From Nocardioides pantholopis (GTDB lineage: Bacteria; Actinomycetota; Actinomycetes; Propionibacteriales; Nocardioidaceae), in contig NZ_CP033324.1 of NCBI RefSeq assembly GCF_003710085.1, positions 1,302,001 through 1,366,000 of the forward strand: a stretch of 64,000 bases of DNA, in the 5' to 3' direction. The notes beneath the pieces were generated by a model, which searched no databases, was not told the DNA's origin, and was given only the letters and a program-made list of their open reading frames with translations. The translations under genes were made by a program, and so were the position numbers. This document shows, one piece after another, positions 52,652 through 60,022 of the stretch. The first letter of the stretch is position 1, and each line of letters starts with the position of its first letter.

Positions 52652-54321
52652 TGGCCCCAGGCTCGGCGCAGAGGCTGCTGGCCTCCCGCTGGGCGCCGAT
52701 CCTCGTCCTCGGTCTCGGCCTGCTGGTGCAGGCCGGGATCCTGGTCCATCTCTCCGACCGGCTCTGGTTCTTCGGTGACGACTGGGACTTCCTGCTGCGG
52801 CGCGGCCTCACCAGCGATCCGGAGCTCTCGTTGCTGGAGCCGCACAACGAGCACTGGTCGACGGTGCCGATCGTGCTGTTCCGCTGCCTGTTCGTGGTCT
52901 TCGGGCTCGAGCACTACCTGCCGTACGCGCTGATGCCGATCGTCGCCCACGTGCTGGTCTGCGTGCTGCTGTTCGTGCTGCTCCGGAGCGCTCGGGTCTC
53001 ACCGTGGGTGGCCGTCCTCACCACGCTGGTCGTCGCGTTCCTGGCCGGCGGCGCGGGGGCGGAGAACACACTGTGGGACTTCCAGATCGGGTTCCTCGGC
53101 GCCTGCGTGTTCGGCTTGGTGGCGCTGGTTGCCGTGGACCGGGAACGACGCTGGTCGCTTCCGGTGGCGGCCGTCGCGCTCGTGCTCGGGCTGATGTCGG
53201 CCGGCATCGGGCTGGTGATGCTGTTCTGGGCGGGCCTCCTGACCCTGCTGCGGCACGGGCCCAGGCGTGCCGGGTTGGTGGTCGTCGTGCCGACCGCGGT
53301 GTACGCCGTCTGGTACCTCGGCTACGGCCGCGCTGTGCACGGCGTGCCGCCGGTGCCCTCCGCTGCTCCGGCGGCGGCCATGAAGGGGCTCGGCAACGTG
53401 TGGTCGGACGCCCTGGCCATGCCGGGTGCGGGGGCGGCGATGCTGCTCGCGCTGGTGGCGGCCGTGGTGCTCCCGCGACACGGCCAGCGGCTGTTCACCC
53501 TGGCCGCCTCCGGGCTCGCCGCCCTGTTCGTCGCCTATGCGCTCTTCGGCTACACGCGCTCGGGTTTCGGCGAGGGAGCGACGATGGCGGAGCGCTACCT
53601 GTACTTCGGCATCGTCTTCAGTGCGCCCGCACTGGGCGCCGGGTTCGACGTGCTCGCCCGCCGGCTGCGTGGCCGGTCGTGGGCCCAGCCGGCCGGCTGG
53701 GCCGTCGCCGCGACGGTGGCGGGCGCCCTCGGGGTCGCGCACGCGGTCCAGTTCGCCGACGCCAGGGTGCAGACCATCGGCGCGCTGCAGGAGCGGGTCG
53801 TGGCGGCGACCCAGGTGGTCTCGAGCGGTCAGCGGCTCCTCGGTGAGTTCGCGGAGCCCCAGCTGAATCCCGACATCCAGGTGCCGGCGCTGCGCGATGC
53901 CGAGGTTCGGGACTCGCTGCCGAAGGTCCAGGTCGACGCGCAGGCTCTGCTCGACGCGCGCGGAGTGCTCCAGGTCGACGTGCGGGAGGCTGCCTTCGAC
54001 CTGCCCTTCGCTCCCGAGGTCGCCTGGATCGGCTTCGGCCGGCAGGCCGCCGGAGTGGAGCAGCTGTCCGGCTGTACGTCGCGGGTGGCGGAGGCCGGCG
54101 CCCGGTTGGAGTTCGCGGTCTCGCGAGCGCCCCGCCAGCTCGCCGTGGCGGCGAGCGGTGAGGTCCTCAACACGCAGCTGAGTGTCGGCGGCAGGACCAG
54201 CGTGGCGCGGCCTTGGCCGATCCAGGCCGGCGCTGCGGTTCATGTGGGCGTGAGCGCGGAGCAGACGACTGTGCGAATCCTCCTCGAACCCGGGCCGGTG
54301 ACGGTCTGCGGCAGGCCGTGA
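52651..54321 (+). CDS. Polytopic membrane protein, candidate GT-C glycosyltransferase
   Basis: 556 aa from GTG 52651. About nine to ten membrane helices in residues 12-375, then a 180-residue beta-rich extracytoplasmic domain. Directly after helix 1 comes RLWFFGDDWDFLLRRG, an acidic loop at the place where GT-C transferases keep their catalytic Asp; EPHNEHWSTVPIVLFR follows. I do not recognise the family. The glycan operon and the GT-C-like loop suggest transfer of a lipid-linked sugar outside the membrane. Confidence 0.72.
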   Translation: MAPGSAQRLLASRWAPILVLGLGLLVQAGILVHLSDRLWFFGDDWDFLLRRGLTSDPELSLLEPHNEHWSTVPIVLFRCLFVVFGLEHYLPYALMPIVAHVLVCVLLFVLLRSARVSPWVAVLTTLVVAFLAGGAGAENTLWDFQIGFLGACVFGLVALVAVDRERRWSLPVAAVALVLGLMSAGIGLVMLFWAGLLTLLRHGPRRAGLVVVVPTAVYAVWYLGYGRAVHGVPPVPSAAPAAAMKGLGNVWSDALAMPGAGAAMLLALVAAVVLPRHGQRLFTLAASGLAALFVAYALFGYTRSGFGEGATMAERYLYFGIVFSAPALGAGFDVLARRLRGRSWAQPAGWAVAATVAGALGVAHAVQFADARVQTIGALQERVVAATQVVSSGQRLLGEFAEPQLNPDIQVPALRDAEVRDSLPKVQVDAQALLDARGVLQVDVREAAFDLPFAPEVAWIGFGRQAAGVEQLSGCTSRVAEAGARLEFAVSRAPRQLAVAASGEVLNTQLSVGGRTSVARPWPIQAGAAVHVGVSAEQTTVRILLEPGPVTVCGRP

Positions 54322-54333
54322 GGGTGAGCGCCC

Positions 54334-56040
54334 GTGGACCTGCTGGCCGCCCTGCTCCTGCACCTGACCCTGACGGGTCTGCCGATAGCGGCCGGAGCGC
54401 TGGGCTGGGCCCGACGCGGGGTCCGATCCGTGCCGGTGCTGCTGGCGCTGGGGTTGGCGACGGGTGCCGGGCTGGCGATGGCGACGTTCTGGGCCTTCAC
54501 GTTGTCGCCCACGGTCGGGAAGGTCTTCAGCGTGGCTGCCCTCGCAGGGTCGCTGATGACGATCGGCCTCGCTCTGCGCGGCAGCGGGGTGCCGCGCGAC
54601 CTGCTCCGCGCGCTCGGGGTGCCCTTCGGGCTCTGGGCCCTGGGCTCGTGCTTCCTGCTGCTCCTGGGCTTCGCCCATGGTGGGGCCGCGACGCCGATCG
54701 CGACCGCCACCACGCGGTTCACCCATCAGCTGCCCGGTGACAGCCAGATTCCCTTCTTCTACGCCACGGTCTTCTACGAGGGCTTCGACGGCCCGCCTCC
54801 GCAGTTCCCCGGTCAGTGGCTCTCCAGCGACCGTCCGCATCTGCAGACCGGCTACCTCCTCGGGCACCGGCTGTGGGAGTGGGGCGACCCCGAGCTCCAG
54901 TACCAGGTGGGCGGAGTCGTGCTCCAGCAGCTGTGGATCATCGGGTTGTGGGCCCTGCTCTCCGCGTGCGTGGGGCCGACCACCCGCGCGCTCGTCATGG
55001 TCGCGGCTCTGCTGAGCGACCTGACGATCACCAACGGGTTCTTCGTGTGGCCGAAGCTGCTGCCGGTGGCGCTCCTGCTGGCCCTGACGGCGGTGCTGGC
55101 GACCGGCCATCAGAGGTGGATCCGGCGGGACTGGCGGGGGGCGGTGCTGGTGGCCGCCCTGGCCACCCTGGCCATGATGGGCCACGGCTCCAGCGTGTTC
55201 GGGCTCCTCGCCCTCCTCGTCCTCGTCGTGGTCCGGACCGTGCTGGCCGGCCCCTGGCCGAGCTGGCGCTGGCTGGGCGCCGCAGCGGCGGTCGCGGCGC
55301 TGGTGCTGGCGCCGTGGAGTCTCTACCAGCAGCACGTCGACCCACCGGGGAACCGGGTCCTGAAGTGGCACCTGGCCGGCCAGGTGGACGTCGACGAGCG
55401 TGGGACGGTCGAGACGGTCATCGACGCGTACCACCGGGTCGGGCTCGACGGCGCACTCGAGAACAAGTGGTGGAACCTGCGGACGATGGCGGGCGTCGCG
55501 TCCGACCGCTACCAGCCCGGACCCGGCGTCGGTCCGGTCGAGGCAGTCGTCAAGGAGCGTCGTGCCTCAGCCTGGTACGGGTTGCTGCCGAGCCTCGGCC
55601 TCCTGCTCCTGGGACCCGTGGCCCTCCTGGTCGGCTGGCGTGAAGCTTCCCGCCGGCCTGCGGACCGAGACTTCGCCGTCCTGTCGCTGGGGCTGGCGGC
55701 CGTCGGTGCCCTGGCCTGGGGGATGGTGCAGTGGGGGCCGCCGGCCGCCATGTCCGTCCTCCACGCCGGCAGCCTGCTGCTGCCCCTGCTCGCGCTGTGC
55801 GGGTGCGTGGCGGCGCTGCGCGCGGTGTTGCCCCGGGTGGCGATCGCCTGGGTGGCCCTCTACGCGTTGGTCCAGCTCCTGCTCTACGTGCCGTCGTTCG
55901 ATCCGCCGCGCGGCACGACGTACTCGGTGCCGCTCCTGCTGGGTTCCGCGGCCTGCCTGGCGGCGTACACCGGTGTCGTCACCCGAAGTGTCGTGGCCGG
56001 GCGGCGGGGCCGACGCCGATGCGACCTGCGTCACGGCTAG
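54334..56040 (+). CDS. Polytopic membrane protein of unknown function, glycan cluster
   Basis: 568 aa from GTG 54334, with GAGGGTGAG just upstream. Twelve or so membrane helices. Between helices 5 and 6 lies a long external loop, with RFTHQLPGDSQIPFFYATVFYEGF and QWLSSDRPHLQTGYLLGHRLW, whose PGDSQIP Asp and SDRPHLQ acids could be catalytic as in GT-C enzymes or polymerases. The next long loop (QVDVDERGTVETVIDAYHRVG) is also external. Family not recognised. It could be a polymerase- or transferase-type partner of the gene at 52651. Confidence 0.7.
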   Translation: MDLLAALLLHLTLTGLPIAAGALGWARRGVRSVPVLLALGLATGAGLAMATFWAFTLSPTVGKVFSVAALAGSLMTIGLALRGSGVPRDLLRALGVPFGLWALGSCFLLLLGFAHGGAATPIATATTRFTHQLPGDSQIPFFYATVFYEGFDGPPPQFPGQWLSSDRPHLQTGYLLGHRLWEWGDPELQYQVGGVVLQQLWIIGLWALLSACVGPTTRALVMVAALLSDLTITNGFFVWPKLLPVALLLALTAVLATGHQRWIRRDWRGAVLVAALATLAMMGHGSSVFGLLALLVLVVVRTVLAGPWPSWRWLGAAAAVAALVLAPWSLYQQHVDPPGNRVLKWHLAGQVDVDERGTVETVIDAYHRVGLDGALENKWWNLRTMAGVASDRYQPGPGVGPVEAVVKERRASAWYGLLPSLGLLLLGPVALLVGWREASRRPADRDFAVLSLGLAAVGALAWGMVQWGPPAAMSVLHAGSLLLPLLALCGCVAALRAVLPRVAIAWVALYALVQLLLYVPSFDPPRGTTYSVPLLLGSAACLAAYTGVVTRSVVAGRRGRRRCDLRHG

Positions 56041-56043
56041 GGT
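56038..56043 (+). promoter_or_regulatory. -10 element within the upstream stop codon
   Basis: TAGGGT, whose TAG ends the gene at 54334; six bases later is the ATG of the methyltransferase gene. Same layout as at ndk. Confidence 0.5.
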
Positions 56044-56049
56044 CGGCCC

Positions 56050-57141
56050 ATGCGCGAGGACAAGGCCCCAGGGACGCCACTCACGAAACGCGATCTCGGC
56101 GCGGAAGTACAGCGCAGGGCGATGAAGGCCCGCCGCGACCAGTTCCTCCGGCTCTACGACTTCAGTCAGGGGCGCGGCCTGGAGATCGGGCCGCTGGATG
56201 CCGGCATCGCCGATCCCGACGTGCACGACGTCCGCTACGTCGACATCTTCGACACCGCCGGCATCGTCGAGCACTACGCGGACGACCCCAACGTCATCCC
56301 CGAGCTGGTCCCGCACATCGACTTCCCGATCTACCAGGACGGCGAGCCGCGGCCGCTGGGCGAGGCGGCCAAGCCCGGGGGCCCCTACGAGTGGGTGCTC
56401 GCCTCGCACGTCATCGAGCACGTCCCGGACGTGATCGGCTGGCTGGAGCAGATCGCCCAGATCACCACCGACGGGGCTCGGCTGTTGCTGGCGGTGCCCG
56501 ACCGCCGGTACTGCTTCGACCGGCACCGCCCGCCGACGACCATCGGGCAGGCCCTGGACGCCTACGAGGAGCAGCGCACCCGCCCGACCCCGGGCACGGT
56601 CTACGACTTCTTCAGCACGGTGGTCTCCGTGGACACGCCCGGTCTCTGGGCCGGTGGGCGCCCGCCCGGGCGCAGCGCCCGCATCCACGACCTGAACTAC
56701 ATCCGCTCCCAGGTCGAGCGGGCCCGGTCCGGTGAGTACATCGACTGCCACGTGTGGACCTTCACACCGGAGGCGCTGCTCGAGCAGGTTCAGGAGCTGC
56801 GCGAGATCGGCCTGTGCGACTGGTACGTCGAGCACGTGGAGCCGAGCCGCGGCACCGTGGAGTTCCTGGCCGTCCTGCGCCGCCTGCCGCGCGACGGCGA
56901 TCGGTCGGTCCCCGCGGAGCCCGCGGTGTCGGACGACGTGCCGTCCTGGCTCGCCGACGAGGTCCAGGCCCGGGACCGGCTGCGCAAGGTGCGCCGCTCC
57001 CTGCGGGCCGAGCGGCAGCGGGTCCGGGTGCTGCGCCGACGCAACGAACGGCTGCGCGCCCGGCTCGCCGAGGTCGACGTCCCGGTGGCCGCGCGGCTGC
57101 GGGGCGCCGTGGCCCGACGCCTGCGGGCCCGACGCGGGTAG
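56050..57141 (+). CDS. SAM-dependent methyltransferase with basic C-terminal helix
   Basis: 363 aa. Motif I is GRGLEIGPLDAGI, followed by VRYVDIFDTAGI and the later LASHVIEHVPDVIGWLEQI. Residues 300-363 form a strongly basic coiled coil (RKVRRSLRAERQRVRVLRRRN), like the tail of the methyltransferase at 46919. TAGGGT precedes the start, so it can be transcribed apart from the upstream genes. Probably modifies the glycan; acceptor unknown. Confidence 0.85.
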   Translation: MREDKAPGTPLTKRDLGAEVQRRAMKARRDQFLRLYDFSQGRGLEIGPLDAGIADPDVHDVRYVDIFDTAGIVEHYADDPNVIPELVPHIDFPIYQDGEPRPLGEAAKPGGPYEWVLASHVIEHVPDVIGWLEQIAQITTDGARLLLAVPDRRYCFDRHRPPTTIGQALDAYEEQRTRPTPGTVYDFFSTVVSVDTPGLWAGGRPPGRSARIHDLNYIRSQVERARSGEYIDCHVWTFTPEALLEQVQELREIGLCDWYVEHVEPSRGTVEFLAVLRRLPRDGDRSVPAEPAVSDDVPSWLADEVQARDRLRKVRRSLRAERQRVRVLRRRNERLRARLAEVDVPVAARLRGAVARRLRARRG

Positions 57142-57151
57142 GCCGGCCGGC

Positions 57152-57811
57152 TCAGCGGGAGGCGACGACGAACGCCTGGGCGCCGAGCAGTCGCCAGGCC
57201 GGTCTGACTCGCAGGTACAGCCGGGCGAGAGCGGCGTTCGACGGCAGCCGTCCCTTGGTCGAGAACGGGAGGAACCGGGGGATGCAGAGGTCGACGTGGA
57301 AGCCGGTGGCGCGCAGCACCTCGACGAGCGCTCGGTCGTCGATGGGCGTGATGTGGTCGAAGAACATCCAGTAGTCCTTCGCGCAGTAGCGGATGTTCGG
57401 CTGGAGCACGAGCAGCTTGCCGCCCGGGGCGAGGACTCGCCGGACCTCCTGGAGCGTGGCGACGATCGTCTCCCGGGAGACGTGCTCGAGGAAGTTGCTG
57501 AGGAAGACCCGGTCCACGGTGCCGGTCGCGATCGCGTCCATCTGGTCCGAGCGCGACACGTGCGCCGTCACGCCGGGCGCCGCCCGGTGCTTGACGTCGG
57601 GGTTGAGGTCCACGGCGATCCTGGTCGAGGCCCGGATGTTGTTGATGAACTCGCAGTGCCCGGCGGCCAGGTCGAGGACGGTGGCGTCCTCGGGGATCCA
57701 GGCCTGGAAGAAGTCCGAGCACAGCACCGTCCACAGGGCCGTTCGACGGCGCTCCTCGCTCGCGAAGCGCTGGGCGTAGAGGGCACGCAGGTGCTCGGGC
57801 TCCGAGGTCAT
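57152..57811 (-). CDS. SAM-dependent methyltransferase
   Basis: 219 aa. SAM motif VLDLAAGHCEFINNI, acidic ribose contact IAVDLNPDVKHR, and VFLSNFLEHVSRETI then RRVLAPGGKLLVLQPN typical of class I enzymes. It is the only minus-strand gene of the glycan cluster; it ends ten bases from the convergent neighbour. RBS GAGAGGGA lies upstream of ATG 57811 and a TAGGAT element at 57844-57849 (minus strand). Acceptor unknown. Confidence 0.87.
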   Translation of the reverse strand: MTSEPEHLRALYAQRFASEERRRTALWTVLCSDFFQAWIPEDATVLDLAAGHCEFINNIRASTRIAVDLNPDVKHRAAPGVTAHVSRSDQMDAIATGTVDRVFLSNFLEHVSRETIVATLQEVRRVLAPGGKLLVLQPNIRYCAKDYWMFFDHITPIDDRALVEVLRATGFHVDLCIPRFLPFSTKGRLPSNAALARLYLRVRPAWRLLGAQAFVVASR

Positions 57812-57976
57812 GGACTCCCTCTCGTCGGTGCCGGCTGCGCGTCATCCTAGGGGCGGTTCGCGCACGCGGGGCGCGAACCGTGGCGCTCGCCGCGCCGTCC
57901 GTGTTGTCATGACCTCACGTTCGGCACCGCCCGTGCGGCGGCCGCCGAGGCCCACCGAGCCCGACCGGGAGTTCCC

Positions 57977-58891
57977 GTGACGTTCTTCGAGCACCCCCAG
58001 TCGCTGTGCGAGTCCCGCCAGGTGGGGGAGGGGACCCGGGTCTGGGCCTTCGCCCACGTCCTGCCCGGCGCGGTCATCGGTCGGGACTGCAACATCTGCG
58101 ACGGCGTCTTCGTCGAGAACGACGTCGTGGTGGGCGACCGGGTGACCGTGAAGGGCGGCGTTCAGCTGTGGGACGGGGTCCGGCTGGAGGACGACGTCTT
58201 CGTGGGACCGAACGCGACGTTCACCAACGACCCGTTCCCGAGGAGCCGGCGCTACCTGGAGAAGTACGGCGCGACGACGGTGCGCAGCGGCGCCTCGATC
58301 GGTGCGAACGCCACCATCCTCCCGGGGCTGAGCATCGGTCGGGACGCGATGGTCGGCGCCGGCAGCGTCGTCACCAGGGACGTGCCCGACCACGCGATCG
58401 TCGTCGGCAACCCGGCACGGGTGACGGGGTACCACGGAGCCCGCCGAGGCGACCCGGACGCGACGGCCGAGGGACCCGGGGCATCCGACGGTGCCGCCGA
58501 CACGGTGGCCACGGTGTCGCTCGCCCGGGCCGGGGCCCTGGCCGCGGGCGAGGTGGGGCCGGACCTGCCGTTCCAGCCGCGCCGCTTCCAGGTGGTGGGC
58601 GACTCGCCGAGTGCCCAGGGCTCCGGCGCGCACGCCTACCGGGTGACCCGCCAGCTCCTGGTCTGCCTGTCCGGGTCGCTCCGGGTCCTGGTCGACGACG
58701 GCGTGCGGCGACGCGAGCACACCCTCGACCGCCCGGACCAGGGGCTCTACCTGCCGGCCCTGACCTGGGCGGCGCCGTACCGACAGTCCGCGGGGGCCGT
58801 GCTCCTCGTGCTCGCCTCGGAGCCCGACGACCCGGGGGACCGGGTCGAGGACTACGAGCAGTTCACCGGGCTGGTCGCCGCCCGCGCCTGA
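57977..58891 (+). CDS. Hexapeptide acyltransferase fused to WxcM/FdtA-like cupin
   Basis: 304 aa from GTG 57977. Residues 1-155 are a left-handed beta-helix acyltransferase of the WbpD/WlbB type (GTRVWAFAHVLPGAVIGRDC, GPNATFTNDPFPRSRRY, GNPARVTGY). Residues about 180-304 are a cupin of the sugar 3,4-ketoisomerase (FdtA/WxcM) type with RRFQVVGDSP and LLVCLSGSLRVLVDDG. In characterised FdtA the site is HAH; here it is HAY (His219, Tyr221), so isomerase activity is doubtful. The fusion implies making and acetylating an amino sugar in one protein. Confidence 0.85.
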   Translation: MTFFEHPQSLCESRQVGEGTRVWAFAHVLPGAVIGRDCNICDGVFVENDVVVGDRVTVKGGVQLWDGVRLEDDVFVGPNATFTNDPFPRSRRYLEKYGATTVRSGASIGANATILPGLSIGRDAMVGAGSVVTRDVPDHAIVVGNPARVTGYHGARRGDPDATAEGPGASDGAADTVATVSLARAGALAAGEVGPDLPFQPRRFQVVGDSPSAQGSGAHAYRVTRQLLVCLSGSLRVLVDDGVRRREHTLDRPDQGLYLPALTWAAPYRQSAGAVLLVLASEPDDPGDRVEDYEQFTGLVAARA

Positions 58892-58923
58892 GCCCGCCGC
58901 CGGAGGTCCGTACGCTGGGGTCC

Positions 58924-59640
58924 GTGCGTGAGCAGCCAGAGCAGCAAGCCCCACCCGTCCAGCGACTGCGGATCCGCTACGCCAAGCGGGGACGGCTGCG
59001 CTTCACCAGCCACCGAGACTTCTCCCGGGCCTTCGAGCGGGCGATCTTCCGGGCCCGCGTGCCGATGGCGTACTCCTCGGGGTTCAACCCGCACCCGCGG
59101 ATCTCCTACGCCAACGCCGCGCCCACCGGCTCGGCCAGCGAGGCGGAGTACGTCGAGATCGGGCTCGCGCAGGTGCTGGACCCCGCCGCCGTGGCGTCCG
59201 CGCTCGAGGAGGCCCTGCCCGACGGGCTCGACGTCGTCGAGGTCGCGGAGTCCCCGGGCGGCTCGCTCGCCGACCTGCTCGAGGCCAGCCACTGGCAGCT
59301 CGACGTGCCGGCGAACCCGGTCTCCGCCGAGGCCGCGGTCGCGGCGTTCCTCCAGGCCGAGTCCGTGACCGTCGAGCGGATGACGAAGAAGGGGCTGCGG
59401 GAGTTCGACTGCCGGGGCGCGGTCGTGGCGCTGTCCGCCGTACCGCACGGGGACGGGTCCCGGCTGGACCTGGTCCTGCGCCACGGCGTCCCGGCCGTGC
59501 GGCCCGACGACGTGCTCACCGGGCTGCGGGCCGTGGGCGGACTGGAGACCGGCCCGGCTCCGCTGCTGACCCGGGTGTCCCAGGGGCCCCTGGACCCCGA
59601 GACCGGGACGGTCGGCGACCCGCTGCATCCGTCGGTATGA
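58924..59640 (+). CDS. DUF2344 radical-SAM-linked protein (TIGR03936 family)
   Basis: 238 aa from GTG 58924, with TACGCT seven bases upstream. The family motif RIRYAKRGRLRFTSHRDFSRAFERAIFRARVPMAYSSGFNPHPRI is clear, followed by LTGLRAVGG near the end. It is normally fused to or adjacent to the TIGR03960 radical SAM protein, found here 14.5 kb away at 42392, and upstream of rne, as here. Its function is unknown; the link to rne suggests RNA or ribosome biology. Confidence 0.9.
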   Translation: MREQPEQQAPPVQRLRIRYAKRGRLRFTSHRDFSRAFERAIFRARVPMAYSSGFNPHPRISYANAAPTGSASEAEYVEIGLAQVLDPAAVASALEEALPDGLDVVEVAESPGGSLADLLEASHWQLDVPANPVSAEAAVAAFLQAESVTVERMTKKGLREFDCRGAVVALSAVPHGDGSRLDLVLRHGVPAVRPDDVLTGLRAVGGLETGPAPLLTRVSQGPLDPETGTVGDPLHPSV

Positions 59641-60022
59641 CGGCATTCTGCGCGCCGTGTGCGATACTCGCCACGGTCGACGACCGATGACGGTCTCGCG
59701 GGAAGGGCCTACAGGTCAGGTCCGTGAGCACGACACGGGAGTCGACCCGACGACGTTCTCGCCGGTCCCCGCCAGGGGTCGGCACAGCGGGAGCCACTCG
59801 TCGCCAGACCGCGACGCGGCCAGGTGGGCTCGGTGACAGCGAGCCCTTCACACAGTTCTCGGACTGGGCCCGGCGACCGCGGCAGGTGATGAACGGCCCT
59901 CGTTGACGCACCGCGGAGGGTGTCGCCGCCACCGAAGGCTTTGCGCCGTCGGCTCTGATCACCCGGGCCGCCGGCGTCTGACACGCCCGGCCGCTCAGCG
60001 CGCCGGGTCCGAGGAGCAGCAC
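59641..60022 (+). other. Long untranslated leader of rne
   Basis: 382 bases without a convincing gene. A GATACT element (59662-59667) could be the promoter, giving a leader of roughly 350 bases. A 60-codon GTG frame at 59724-59906 has only moderate third-position G/C and no family match, so it is probably not coding. E. coli rne also has a long leader used for feedback control; whether this one works so is unknown. Confidence 0.5.

Noticed and set aside
46919..58891. Glycan island as a prophage or integrative element
   Set aside because: No integrase, transposase or tRNA-end duplication was seen at either side.
59724..59906. 60-codon upstream ORF in the rne leader
   Set aside because: Third-position G/C is clearly lower than in genes here and there is no recognisable RBS or family.
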